A stretch of 64,000 bases of DNA from Gyromitra esculenta (Eukaryota > Ascomycota > Pezizomycetes > Pezizales > Discinaceae): NCBI GenBank assembly GCA_038503075.1, contig JBCAML010000021.1, positions 248,001-312,000 on the forward strand. The letters run 5' to 3'. A program made the position numbers and the translations under genes. This document shows positions 34,606 to 47,400 of this stretch, piece by piece. The notes under the pieces were generated by a model. That model made no database searches. It had not been told where the DNA came from and worked only from the letters and a program-made list of their open reading frames with translations. Every line of letters starts with the position of its first letter. Position 1 is the first letter of the stretch.

Positions 34606-36950
34606 TGTAGAGTATTTCAAGAGCTGATGCCGGGATAATTCAGAGGACGTGAGAACGTAAACGTCAGCTATTTCAGGAATGTCAACTGAATGATTCCTGC
34701 TGAAATTATCCTGCAAAGTAGAGTCTCGTGCAGATGGCCGATAACAGATGTAAACAGTAAAGAAGCAGCGAGCAAGAGAGATGGAGTGGGCACGATAGTG
34801 ATGACTGAGATAATTTTTGGGAGGATGAGGAATAAGGGAGGGTGTGGGATTGGAGGGGAACGACGTTGGGGCTTGTTGGTGGGGCAGTCGCGATCTTGGT
34901 GGGGCAGCTGGAGGGCGCGTTGCCAGGATGTAAACACCCTGCCGTATCCATAGGCAACGCCATTCCTTAACAGACAGCAGTGACAGGATCTGAAACTCCA
35001 TATCATTGAACATTAACTAGCAACAGGATATCTCTTTCTTCTACAGAATAGGTTAGAGCTGAGAGTGATTACGAGAAGGCTATAGGATCATGAGTTATTC
35101 ACTTATATACGAGATACACAGTTTTCAAGAGTATCTTTTCTTGTATTAGTTAATTCCCAAATTCAAGTATCAAATTTGAATCGCTTGAAAATGCCCAGCA
35201 GCCATCTGACACCCCACAGTCAGATCTCGAACGGTTGTACAGGCAGAATGCTGCATAAATTGCGACAGCCCAAGTCATGAAAATCACAGGTTTGATTGCA
35301 GCAGCGATCAGACACCTTTAAAAGTGCTCACGGTAATTTCCGGTCAATCAAACATCACGAGCACACTAGAATTCAAGAGTCCAGACCGTGTCACCAATAT
35401 CAACAGCCGCAGCTGGCAGCTGGCCTGAGGGTCATATCGGCAGTCCTAACAGCTTGAGGGTCGCCATTGTGATATACGTCACCGACTGGAATCAAATAAT
35501 TGGAATAAAAAGAAGATAAACATTCCTAGCCCTTCGAGGCTAGATAAATCCATCTCCATAGTCCAAGCAGCCCACAGAGCTGACTACATGAAGAACAGAG
35601 CACACTGCCTCGGCACCATCGGGTTACTCCAAAGCTAAAAAGAAAACTCCGGACCTGTCCAAGCTCCGTAATTCATAGCCGCATATCCGACTCGTCCGAA
35701 AAAAATCAAAAACCCTCTAAGAAAAGCTTATCAAGCGCCACACGTCTCGGGCGGTAGTCTCGGTTCCTGAGGGAGAGAATGACTTTTGCGCCTCGGACTC
35801 TCCCCGAGACAACCGCCGGCATCTGTTGATCATTGATCACCATGGAAAACATTCCTCTAGCGGTAGGTCCGTGCACGCGTCTCTCCGAACGAACTTGCAA
35901 ACCATCCTCCAATCCGAACCAACACCGGGGATGACGTCAAACAGCAACACCGCGAATACCTATAACCCCGAAATTTAAAACTAACAGAACAGTTAGTTAC
36001 AAAACTTACCTAAGACTTCCTAGGGGGCGCTCTAATTATGTTGGCCAAGGGTTTAGAGAGATATGTCGAAGACTAGGTAATCGGCTCGTCCCCCACGTAT
36101 CTGGCCTCCAGCCGCCGTTTGGCCTATAATAATGGCCAAGAACCACTTTAAATGATCATCTCCTGGGGCATTCCCCCTGCCATATCATATGATATCGCGC
36201 CCTACCCCAGGGTCCAGAACCAAAAACGCGAAACATGGTCCAGGCGCCTGCTGTCCGAGCCCCCAAATTCACGTAACCAAATCACGGCCAAAGTAAACTA
36301 TACACGGGAGGGGAAAAAAAAGACCAAAATAATAATACCAGGATTCCCGCTAGAATCCGGAAAAGTAAAAAAACGTGGCCAGGCGAGAAATTATAAAGAA
36401 AAGGATAAAAAAACCAGGCCATTACCTTGTCTGATGCCGGCATCAGTAACCGCGACATATCCATACGTTCACTCTCGATCAAGGTATACTTAACGAGCTG
36501 GGCGCTGGCGTTCAGTGTTTCTTTGTCCTCGAATCTCTCGTAGCCTAACCGACGTGTACGTATATGTGCTTGGTGGTATCATAGCACTCGATCCTGCCAG
36601 GGGTACATTAAATCTCCTACATTACGGGGAGCAGGAGGGCAATTCCGGTTCCACCGGAGCAGATGCGGAGATGGGGGTGGAGAGAAAGTGGAACCTCTCA
36701 CTAGGCATTTTTGCCCCCCTCTCTCTCGTCACGGGTTAACTTGTTTCGCATATTTTTTCGATTCGCTTGTTCCCGCGATTCTAGGCTTGTCCAGGCGTCA
36801 CTTCCGGGGAATAGCGAACGAAATGGAGTGATGTGCTGGGGAGGGAAGGGGAGGAGTGATGGATGATCCCTGGCAATAGAGGGCTGTGGATTGATGATTG
36901 ATGCGGTACAATTTATGGCTTCAGAGAGCCCGTACCGTCCGGATGGTTAG
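34606..36950. other. cdc20 promoter region and intergenic sequence
   Basis: On the minus strand the first 400 bases form an open frame in phase with cdc20 (see findings) and are pyrimidine-rich near 34780-34900, as in fungal leaders. Beyond 35.1 kb there is no supportable gene. The short plus-strand frames at 36.15-36.74 kb have low-complexity, Lys-rich or unstructured translations. Confidence 0.5.
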
Positions 36951-38660
36951 CCCGATTCCGAAGGGGGGTGGAGGCTGGTGCGTGAGCTTCGTTTCAAAGT
37001 TCAAGGTTCATGGTTAAATATGTGGAACAAGGCATGTATACAAGTAGTGCGAGTACAAAGTGAGTAAAGAACAAGTATAGACGGTAGAGCTGGCTGGCTG
37101 GCTGGCTGGCTGGCTGGTGAGTGATGGAGCATGACTCCGATCCATTTCCAGCATATGCACAACCTCGGGCGCGGCGTCGAGCCCTGCATTGCATTGCATT
37201 GTTTTGTTTTTCTTCTTTGCCAAAAAATAAAATAAAATAAACCCCCCCTACGGTTAGCAAGATCTACTGCATCCGCGAATGTATACAAATCTCATCTTAT
37301 TCTTCTCTCCCAAGGCTAGGGATATTCTCATCACAAAGCTCGCCGGTTTGCGTTCAGGCCCCATGCGCGGATCCTCAGCCATCCTTTGACGATCAACCGC
37401 GTGTACGCACATACATGTATGTGTATGTCTAAGTACGTAGCACTCGCAATTTCATAGCGTATCCGGCCTCGGCAACAAGATCTATTTTTATGGCTACGAT
37501 TGCTGCGGAGAGGAAGGGGAGGGGAAAGAAGCATCAGAGAAAGAACGCCCTAGACAAAGCGGGTAGAACGTTAGGTGATAAGTATGGTAACGAAGTCGAT
37601 GGCCACCTTTGCATATATCGAAACGGTTGACCGGCGAGCAAATGGGCTTGACGGGAATTTTAGAATAGTGATCAGGTTATTTGGGAGAGACAAGTGATTC
37701 GCATGTGATGAGCAAGATGAGGGTGAAGAGAGAAAGATCCGAGTCAAGTATCTATCTGTCGAGAGCCTCAAAGAGATCCAAGAGCATGCACATGTAGTCA
37801 CTGCAGGAAGGCACGATCGAAAAGCTACATGAACGTAGAATATAGAACTTCGAGAACCGGAACTTTCCATTGTCCGTCCTGCGAGCCTAACCCACCAGCA
37901 TCGCAAGAGGAAGATAAAAATAAAGACAATAGAAGTTAGAAAGAAGAAAAGAGAGGGAAAAAAAAAAGCAAACGCCCCGTTTTAAAAACTTGTCATACAC
38001 GTTAAAAAAAAACCGAAAGAAAACAACCTAGCACACAAGGCTGAAATGTCGAACACAAGAAAAACCTATGATTCGTCCAAAATAATAAAAAAACCCCAAG
38101 CCAACCACCCTTTTTGTCCAACGACGAGTAAGAAATCTTTCCTTTTTGCTTTTCCGTGTCCATTTTAGCTTTTGTTTTTCTCGTGACTTCGAGACAGATA
38201 AACACGAATAAGAGAGTAGAAAAGATCGATAAAACAACCAGACAAGAGAAAGGGGAGAAAAAAGAAAAGGATATCAAACAATTGGAAAAAAGTAAAGGAG
38301 GAAAAAAAAAGCAAAATTACGCCCCTCATAAAATACCCGAATTATAGAAATGGAAATTGATAAGAAATGTACGGCGAGAGCGGATCGAAGTTGCGCCTTC
38401 CTTTGCCATTATTCAACATGCCGATCCAGTCCACCCCAAGAATAACGCGGATAAAAAAATAGACCGCAGAGAACGATTGTGGACTTTTGGCCTTTCGGGC
38501 CTGCTCCGGTTGATAAAGGGAATCGAAAACGCCAGTCTAAAAAATAAATAAAAGGTCCGCTATTTCGTTACTGTCTTTGATTTTGATGGTTTTTGTTTGT
38601 CTATTTCGCTGCCAAATGGATTCCTATGCTGGTCTTCGTGCAATCCAGATGTGCCTGTGA
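36951..38660. other. Microsatellite- and A-rich intergenic region
   Basis: Contains (CTGG)7 at 37090-37117, (GCATT)3 near 37187-37201, an (AAATA)-type run near 37226-37241, and a strongly A/G-rich stretch at about 37905-38350 on the plus strand (T/C-rich in the sense of the neighbouring minus-strand gene). No gene is supported. The part nearest 38.6 kb is probably the 3' UTR of the LaeA-like gene. Confidence 0.5.
37090..37117. repeat. (CTGG)7 microsatellite
   Basis: Seven perfect CTGG units in tandem. Polymorphic length is expected. No coding frame of interest spans it. Confidence 0.9.
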
Positions 38661-39897
38661 TTAACTCATTAGCAAGGAGCTCCTCTTCAAGCCAAATCCG
38701 GGAAAGGAGTTGACATACATATTGTGGTACGCATGGATCTGTTTGCTGTTGATATCCTTTTGTACCGGTATCAGGAGATTCTTGACTTCATCCGCTGACC
38801 ACCCCATTACTCGTGTCATCGGTGCTAGCGAGAGCGCTTCAAGTCCCTCCGAAAGCCCCAAATTGTACCATCGTCCGCAATCTTTGAGATATGGGTCCGA
38901 GTGCCATGGGCTTAGTGGTAGCTTGTGGACAATCTCCTGCACATCGACAAATCCAGCTTCCTTGAGTAGCGAGCCTGTCCGCGAGTCGTATCTTAGCGGC
39001 TTCCCAGCGCGCTCTGTTGCCTCGAGAAGGTAGCTCTGCCATTGCGAGAGTGCGTGCGAGGGCGTCAATGTGCCGTCGTCGCAACGAGCCTGAAGGTCGA
39101 TGTCAACGTATTCGATCCAGCCGTAACCGGGTTTGAGATGGCTATAGGAAGGAATATTAGCTTCGGGGATGAGGGAGGAACGCAGGAGTGGGCGCTTACT
39201 CGAAAGCCCGCTTGAAGAGGGAGATCCAGCTAGAAACACTGCCACAACCGGCTCGTAGGTGAATCATGTCGAACGAGTCTTTACCGAGGGTCCATTCGCT
39301 TTCAAAATCACTAATCTGGAATCGCAAGTTTCGCGGGATCCTAAAATTTGACGGGGGGAAGTTAGCTCAATTATCCGGCAATTGCCACGGTGCATGCAGG
39401 CGAATTTGACTCACCATTTTGGCTGTATCACGGACAGATCAACACCAATAACCTCTGCCTCCGGGTATTTATCCGCCATGTCAATTGCCCAGATCCCCGT
39501 CCCCGTACCGAGATCCAAAATCCTCGCGGGCGAATAGTTTTTGACCATAGGCGCGCGATGCAGTTCATTGCGGCGCACAACCAGGAACATTTTGTGGTAG
39601 ATGTCGAGACGATCTTGCTCTTTCTGTTTGCTCCAAAAATTAGCCCCCTGACGAGAGGAATCGCCCTAGCGACGTGGTGAATTAAGGTTTTTTGATTTTG
39701 TCGAACTCAAAAGTTACGTACCTCGTCATTAGGGTACATGTACGCTCCGCCTCGGTAGCCGTGGAACCGTCTTCCATTTTCGAATTGATGCGTGTTTCTG
39801 TCAATTCGATTTAGTCAGCGAGAATATTCTAACCATGATGCCTCAGCATGAGAGGGGCAGGGAGAAGAATGTATTTCGCATACAAATGGGATGCCAT
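38661..39897 (-). CDS. LaeA-like SAM-dependent methyltransferase (5 exons)
   Basis: Inferred exons in transcription order are 39897-39884, 39797-39722, 39623-39415, 39340-39200 and 39141-38661, joining to 306 aa. Exon 2 begins with the family signature [21 protein letters not shown] (first 20 residues are the diagnostic part), then [12 protein letters not shown]. The SAM-binding motif [17 protein letters not shown] is at 65-81 with the acidic VIGVD at 88-92. [16 protein letters not shown] and FDMIHLRAG follow. [26 protein letters not shown] and the C-terminal HAYHNMYV complete the LaeA/LLM pattern. LaeA-family proteins regulate secondary metabolism and development, often with velvet proteins; the substrate is generally unclear. 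Whether this is LaeA itself or a paralogue cannot be told here. The first exon would encode only MASHL (14 nt) and is the least certain part. The intron before exon 2 has a CTGAC branch site. Confidence 0.9.
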
Positions 39898-39989
39898 TGG
39901 TGATACTGCTGCTGAAGCCAGCGGATCTATAGTTTTCTAAATTGGATTTCAAAGAGCGACGAAGCTCTAGTAGAGAGTAGACTAGAGGA

Positions 39990-40065
39990 GGATGAGGAGT
40001 GGGATGAGGAGAATGATGATGATGATGATGAGGAGGAGGAGGAGGAGGAGAAGGAGGAGAAGGAG
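39990..40065. repeat. GAT/GAG trinucleotide repeat tract
   Basis: (ATG/GAT)n followed by (GAG)n on the plus strand, at about 40013-40050 in its purest part; on the minus strand it is a TCC/ATC pyrimidine tract 100-170 bp upstream of the LaeA-like start codon. CT-rich tracts at this position are typical of fungal promoters or leaders. Confidence 0.75.
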
Positions 40066-40537
40066 GGACGTGGGTTGTCAGGGCGAGGAGGTGATAAGAT
40101 AGTTGAAGAGTCGCGACTGAAGGGGGAGAGAAGAGAGAGGAAGAACGAGGGAAAGGAAAAGAATATAAGATTCTGTCAAATTGGGGTGGGGGCAAGGGAG
40201 AAGAAAAGGAAGAGGAGCGAAGGGGAGGGAGATATGATACGTATATATTTCTGACTGGGATGATGGTGGTGGTGGCAGCAGCAGCGAGAGCAGAGGCGGT
40301 GGTGGAAAGAGCGTGGGTGATGGGTGGTGGAGCGGAACCCGAACCACTCTGCTGGGATCTCCTTTCCCAGCACTGTTGTTGCTAGCTACTGGTGCTGAGT
40401 ACGTGAACGGGTGAAGGCAAGGATTTTATGGGTGAGTGCGTGGGTGACAGCAGTGCTACGGTGGGCGGTATGCTGACTCTGGGACCCTTTCTAAGGTACA
40501 CTCTGCTCTGCTCTACCCCCAATGGTCCTCCGCAGAG

Positions 40538-40557
40538 TACCCTACCCTACCCTACCC
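40538..40557. repeat. (TACCC)4 tandem repeat
   Basis: Four perfect TACCC units, preceded by CTCTG units near 40500-40513. It is a pentamer, not the TTAGGG hexamer of most fungal telomeres, so it is treated as a simple repeat. Confidence 0.85.
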
Positions 40558-42308
40558 TCCCCTATGCCTAGGTACCACATACTCGCAGAGACATGTACAT
40601 GTACCTGTACTCACTCTATGTTGTGGTGTTGTAAACTGATTCTCATGTACCCTAATATATCTTCGCCTCTTTTGCTTCATGCCACTCACCTATCCCTCGT
40701 TCTCTCGTTCTTTCTTTAGGAATGGTTTGGTGTATATGCTCGTGCGCCAACGCACACCGTGATCCGGTTCGCGGGGTTTTCATAATCCTGCACGTTCTCC
40801 CCTCCTGCCCCCCCAAGGAACAAACAAAAAATAATTGTCAGAGGCTCGATGACGTTGTGGCTCACGATCCCTCACCGATGTCCTTTCCTATACGGACATG
40901 GTCTACCATTCCCGAGGATTATCTCAACCCACAGGGCATCTGAACCTCTTCCTCATCCTTTCCCCAGTTGTTCCTTTTTCTTATATGCATGCCGCCTTGA
41001 CGCAGCTCACTAACCTCGATCTCGCTGTCGTGGCTTTTCCAGTCCTACTATTTGCCATATTCCTTTTTCGCTGTCTTCCCTCCCTTTCCAATTGAGCCGT
41101 CGAGTAAATATGTACATACATACCCGACCCGAAATACTGATGTCCACTTGGGTACCTACATACTCTGTGTGCCCTATTCATGTCCCATGGATTTTTGACC
41201 CCAAGTAGGCTGGTTGTCCCCTGGCCTCTCTGTATCGATAATTTATGTATCCAATTGCAACGATTGAAATAAAATAATAAATAAAAACCCCTACCTATCC
41301 ACTGCCCTAATGCGTGAACATGGTGTGGTTCTCGGGGAAAGAGCAGTGAAAGGGAAAGCGTAAAAATTCAACACTTTTTCCCACTTCCTCATCCCCCCTC
41401 TCTCGTGTAGAGTGGACGCAGCAAACAGCCTGCAGGCAGGCACCCTTTGCACTGGTTCCTTGAGTGGATGCAGGCCGGTTCGAAGGAAAGGGTGGTGAAG
41501 ATGTGCATCTTGTGCATGCATGTTCCGGTGGTTACGCCCCGCTCGTCTGGGAATTCAGTGACTTTTCTTTTCTTTTCTTTTTCTCCCTCATCTTTCTTTG
41601 CTTTTTTTCCTACCACCCTCTCTCATGCCCATATTTGCGATTACCATCGCAAGGGAGGGCGAGCGGTAGGTGAGAAAAAGAGGCCACAACCAGACGTGTG
41701 GGAAAGAAAAAAATTGTGGAGGGTGTCTTCGTGGGCTCTGGGTCAGGCACTTTGGGCGTACAGGAGCGCTGATGGCCAACCAGACTTACAGGATATTGCT
41801 TGTTGCCTGTCCCGACACTTTACTTACCCCACTCGGCTGCATCTCACGGGCGTCCAGTCCCCAGCGAAGAGGTTACTCACTTCTCCTCTCATAGGTTACC
41901 GCGGAAGAGGATAGTTTATCGTGGTTATTCAGGATCGCTTGAAACTGAACCCCACTTACCCGCCACTAACTCCTTCCCTGGCTACATTCGCCGTTCTTGT
42001 GACGATGGGGACAGCCTTGGTTTCGGGTCATGAACGCTGGACCGCATTGAGCTGCGGTACCGCCTCGTCGGGTTCGGTGGGTGATTAAAAGCCAAGTCCA
42101 ACGCCATGTGGCCCCTGGTTCCAAGAAGAGGGAAGCGTAGGCGGGGAGCGGGCATCATCGAAGAGTCGCGAAGGGCGGATGATGGTATCTGTTCGAGACA
42201 AGTGACACGAGCGTGGAGCCTAAAAAAAAGATGGGCAATTATTATCATTTTTATTCTTTATTTTTCTATTTAATCATTTTACTTTCCAGGCCATGGCCCA
42301 TCTCGTGT

Positions 42309-42332
42309 GTATGTACGTACGTACGTACATAC
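42309..42332. repeat. 24-bp perfect palindrome with (GTAC)4 core
   Basis: GTAT, then four GTAC units, then ATAC: self-complementary over 24 bp. A similar ACGT run lies near 45909-45922. May simply be a self-complementary microsatellite. Confidence 0.8.
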
Positions 42333-44137
42333 ATGAAGTGGCACAATATCAATGATGATCATCACGGACTTGAGCCATATCGTGGCCGTCAACGCTCCAA
42401 AATAAAAATAAAAAGCAATTATGGTACGAACATGAGATCAGGTATCTGCTTTCTCGTACCTTCACAAGCGCATACCCCGGAAATACATGTAAGTGCTCTC
42501 TCCTCTCTCCATCTCTGTTTCTTGCCCCACACACACCCTACGCACCTACGCACACCCACACCCACCCACACCCACCCATACACACATCCACGCACACATA
42601 ACTTGACACAAGACATCCCAAAACACAATCCACGACCGATGTCGATAGACAGCGTCTCCACTGGGAAGTGGCAGCTACCTATTCCGATCACCTTACCCAT
42701 CAATTCATGTAACATGTAATCCACATAAGTTACCGTCACTCCGCTCACCGCAGCATCGACCATCCCACTTGGGTACCATGGGCTTAGGTTATGTTACTAT
42801 CGCAGGAAAGGGAAAGAAAGGAATTACGAAAGAAAGAAAACAAAACAAAAAAGCTTTGACCTTTCTTGCTGTCAATTGAGAAATCACAAGCCCTGGGCGG
42901 CCCATCGTCACCCCTGTCAAACATTAGCAATCCCTCGCTTGCGTCTGTGATGAAACAGGGTCGATCACCTGAACAGCTGGACTCTCAAAAGGCCCAAGGG
43001 TTCTGAATGATGATCCTCTCCGACTCCTCCTCCACCACCTTCTTTGGTGGGCTGTGGGCTGAAGAACGAACAGCTCATGTTTTCCCATCACATTTTTCTT
43101 TCTTCTTTATTACTACCATCTTCTACTTGTTCCTAAGAACATGATGGTTAAAAGCAAAGACTCGAGACCTTCTCTTTCTTGGCCTCTCCATAGTTTGTTT
43201 GTTTCGATCCCCATGGCCAGACGAAAGGTAGATAACAAAAAAGTAATAAATACGCGCACTGAGTGCCGTACGCAGCAACAGCAAGCAAGCAGGTCTGCGC
43301 TTCAAGAGTCCAAATCTGAAACAATTCCTTGGCTCCTAGGGCCCGCGACTGCCTGCGGAATCGATTGACCGCTCCCGAAAGGTTAGCTCACGATGAAATT
43401 AGTTATGGATGTCGACATAAATTATAGTGGGCTTGACTTGGCTCCGAACATCGCCGGTAGATAAGCTTCCCTTTAAACCTTACTACAATTGATCACTGAG
43501 CCACCTCGCAAAGCGTTGCTTTTTACTTTTTTTTTTTGTCTTACTTACCGCTGCTTCCTCTTTACGGATAAGCTTTTATAAACAAAAAGGGATATATTTA
43601 TCGATAGATAGATATCAAGATGCGAATTTCCAGCTTACCAACACCCCCCCTTCCATTCACCCATCCACCCCCCAATGTCTCAAATCTCAACGGTGATTTC
43701 GATCCCGTTTCTGCGGGGGGTGGGGGAGCTTTTTTTAATGCGATGATGTCTTCGATCTGCTGCCCCCCGATCTTTCGTACAAGAATCCCGAGAATCGAGA
43801 AGGGTAAATTTGGGGGTGGGGAGGGAAGTAGGGTTTTACGTTGTTTCAAAAAAAAAAAAAAAAGGGACGCTTGGTCCATCGAAGATAACTGCAAGCAAAT
43901 TTCGGTTATCCCCCTAATATTTCTATTTTATTTTGTATCACAATCAGACCACACCTTACGGACATACATTCAATATCCCATCAATATTCTCCCAGCTGGG
44001 AACTAGGTACTAACGTCTATCTCCATTTCAAGTTTAATCCCGAGGTATGCATGGGGAGGAGAGGAGGGAGGGTTTGCGCTACTATACGTAGGGGAATATA
44101 TATGTGGATCCAGACGGGCAGTTGCGTGTGAAAGAGT

Positions 44138-44407
44138 ATGACATCGGATATATCCGGGCAACTCTTCAGGGCCAAACTAACATACGGTCATGATTCTAAA
44201 GTTGGCAAACGTCATCAAACGAAGGACTTTGCCTCATATGGTGATACAGGGGGGGATGATGAAAAGCTTCAAAAAAACCCCACCGATACTCCGACATCCC
44301 GACACCCCGACGTTGCTGATTACCTCCAATTCCTTCAAAAGTCGGCAGAGATCACGAATAGCAAGAAGGACGGCAGCTCCGTTGATCGCCAGCTGCAGCG
44401 TCGATAA
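44138..44407 (+). CDS. Small hypothetical ORF (89 aa), doubtful
   Basis: ATG-initiated frame of 89 codons, hydrophilic and without a recognised domain (ends KKDGSSVDRQLQRR). A longer frame overlaps it in another phase. No splice or neighbour evidence. Chance occurrence cannot be excluded. Confidence 0.12.
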   Translation: MTSDISGQLFRAKLTYGHDSKVGKRHQTKDFASYGDTGGDDEKLQKNPTDTPTSRHPDVADYLQFLQKSAEITNSKKDGSSVDRQLQRR

Positions 44408-47400
44408 CGCCGGGATTGCCAGGGGCAGGAGGCGAGACGAGGGTCAGGAAAGAGCTCGGTACCAGTATCGGAGGATCGTGACGGGAGGGGAAGGTGGCCT
44501 GAACCGAACGCTGGCTGAACTCGGTCTGGCAAGAAACAATGGTGAGGACGAGATGTGTCTATGCGTGATACATTACCGGTCCTTGGAAATAGTGGATATC
44601 AGTGGATTAAGAACATTTCCCAAATCCGTATCCGCTTCCTCGGCTGCTGTTAATACACGGGCGCAGTTTTCGACACTTCCTCTCTTATTTCCTCTCTGCT
44701 CACTATTTTCTGATACATGATATATCTCTCTTTCTCGTTTACTTCTTTTGGGAGAAATATACAGGGTATCATGCTTATGGAACTATACGAGCGACATATA
44801 AGATGGGGTTTATAGCATGACTGGGATGAAGAAGAAAAAACTCCGAGAAAGGAACAGCTATTTGCTCGTTCCCGGTCGTCTGTAGTCAACGTCGTAACTT
44901 GTGGCCCCACATTTCCTCAAGACAAGGCCGGAGAGGACTATTCCGCATACCTTACAGGTAATTGGGGTAAATCGATCTGGACCCGGAGGATCCCGTAACG
45001 TATGTACTCGTATTAGTGTCATCAGGAGAAGAGTATAATATAGTAACACTGGGTACTTTATCTACTCTATCAAGATCGTGTGGGGGGGTGCGTAAAGGCT
45101 GTCCAAGACCACGTTCCGAATTGCCGCCAGGGAAGAAAGGAAGATCTCCACTCCAAGGCTTTCTTTTTTTCCCCTCAAAATTACATGTATGTACTAGTGA
45201 AAAGGGGTCGATGAGAGGATAGGAAATAAAGCTTAGCCACCCCTACCTAGAGTACTGGCCACATTTTTTTTTTATTACGTGGATATGGACAAAGGATACA
45301 TGTAGGCATATTATAGCTTCGGTAGTTATAGCACTGATGCGCGGCTGAATTGTGCGTTTCTTCTAGACGAATTTCGCTCACAAGCGCCTGTTGAAACAAG
45401 GTGTTTTAATTATTTTAATTTTAATTTTAATTTTTACCGTACTTACTTGCAGATGCTACCTGTAATCCCACGACGCAGGCTCATGCGATTGAAAGGAGGT
45501 AGGAAGACAACTCGATACTTGAGATAATTATTCTTAAAACATCACCCACAGATGTTGGTGGCTTAACCGGAGAGAGCACTAGGGCCCTTTGCATTTGGGA
45601 CCTTGTTGATACCTACTTTTGTTTTATTGATTAGACTTGCTCGAATGCCGCCGTGTGTGGTACATTCGTTGTTAATCTCTGATGTATGTACAGTATAATT
45701 TCAGGTCTGGCACCGCGCATAGGTACCACGGTACCACGGTGGTTACTGGGTTACTGTACCACACCTATGACATGCGCTTCTGTGGGGGGGGTTACAGAGA
45801 TCATTGGTAGAACTACACGTATCCTACCTAGCCCGTTTAGAACTCCGGGAAGTTAGAATGGTGGATTTCCAGAACCGTAAAGGCTTAGGGAGCGTTTTAA
45901 ATACCGATACGTACGTACGTACTGGTACATGGCATAAAACTGGGCGCTAGTCGGCTACGTTGTGTGGAGGATTGCCGTTATTTATTTTTTCGATGGCTGT
46001 AAAAAAAAAAACTCATATGTACCGAGCCGAGATGAAGGGATAGCAACGTTTGAATAACGTTTGGATTGGTGTCTTCGGAGAGTTTCCAGGAATCTAGAGG
46101 AAACTGTTCCGTCGTGCGATTATGACGCGATACCGATACCCGTTAATGTCTCACTTAAGCTTGTGCGAATAGAACGTTTTGTTTGTTTTCCAGGCGATTT
46201 CCTTTTTTTCTCATTTTTGCCTATCGTAGTAGCTGCAGCTGGAGAGAATACCCTTTGGGAATCCCGAAAACCTTGGCTGAAATGATGTTGGTCCCACTTG
46301 AAACAACTGCATGAAGTGGCTTGCTCAGTAGAATCAACTGCAAGATAAGTGCATATGGACACACCCGACAGGCGTTTCTTGCTCTCCAGGAATCCGGAAG
46401 ACGGGAATTACGGGAACTCTGATAGGTACTTGCTTGCAGCCTGCAGTCTTGCGGTTGGTTTGCAGGCTTTTTGGAAAGAAAGCGAAAAGGAAAAAAAAAA
46501 AGGTGCGGAGGAGTAGGTGATAAGTCTCAAAGTGTCTAGAGTCAGGCTTTGAAATTGTTTGGTGGTACGTTCTTCTGCGGTACAATTGCCAAGATGCTCC
46601 CTGATTGGTGCTGAAGAAATGTGATAACCCGTTCAATGGTCTGGTCACCCACGTTCGATTTCATATCCGTATATTAGGTTTGGGAGTTCTCCTGCCTTGC
46701 CTCTCTGCTCTGCTCCATAGGTGATGTGATATCCGCGATCCGCTCTCAAATGCGCCTGGACTTACGTGACTTCGGGAATAATCAGTTGGAAAGACGCCAT
46801 AGCCATCGAACGTGAGTTTTTTTCCATCCCTCTGAATGGGCAGGAGATCTTGTTGCAATGCACTATCGTGCTTCCACCAGCCTTGGATGATGGAAGAGGG
46901 GGTTAACTGGGGCCACTTTTTTTTATCTGCCCACGAAAAGAGGGAGGGGAGCACGAGTTTCGATGACCCAGGGTATTGGAACCAGATGCATCGGAGGATT
47001 GCACGGGAGGAGTGTGAAGAGCGTGGTTGAGAGGAGTCGGCTAAGCGACTGCCGGTTCATTGGGTCACATTTTGGTGGTTCAGCAAATAACGCCTAACCT
47101 ACAACCGGCAACTGACTTTTCCGGGTGTTGTTCATCTATGTATGTAGGTACGTACTGCGCTTTTCGTAACACGCACGCCTTGCTCTACCATGTCTTTGGA
47201 GACTTAATTTATTTTTAATTTTCCTCAGGCTGACTTTGTTCTTTCCGGTTTCGTGTTTTTTGTTAAAATAAGCCCCGATAACGCAATCTTATGTCCGGTG
47301 GTTTCGGTGCCGGTTCACTGTTTATCACTCGATATAGCTGGCAGCAGTTCGCTGGACGATGACGCTGGAAAAAAATCACGGAAATTCGGGGCTATCGTCC

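Larger units (their letters stand above)
40066..44137. other. Gene-free region upstream of the LaeA-like gene
   Basis: No confident gene. Continues the purine-rich stretch to about 40240. Contains (TACCC)4 at 40538-40557, a CACACCCA-rich tract at about 42525-42600, a perfect 24-bp palindrome of GTAC units at 42309-42332 and poly(A) near 43847-43863. Open frames at 41.4-42.7 kb are low-complexity and overlap on both strands. Probably contains promoter and leader sequence of the LaeA-like gene in its left part (inference). Confidence 0.5.

Noticed and set aside
40538..40557. Telomere-like CCCTA repeats
   Set aside because: The unit is the pentamer TACCC with only four copies, internal to the contig and next to other simple repeats.
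44190..44720. 176-codon plus-strand frame
   Set aside because: Overlaps another frame, is compositionally random and has no recognisable motif.
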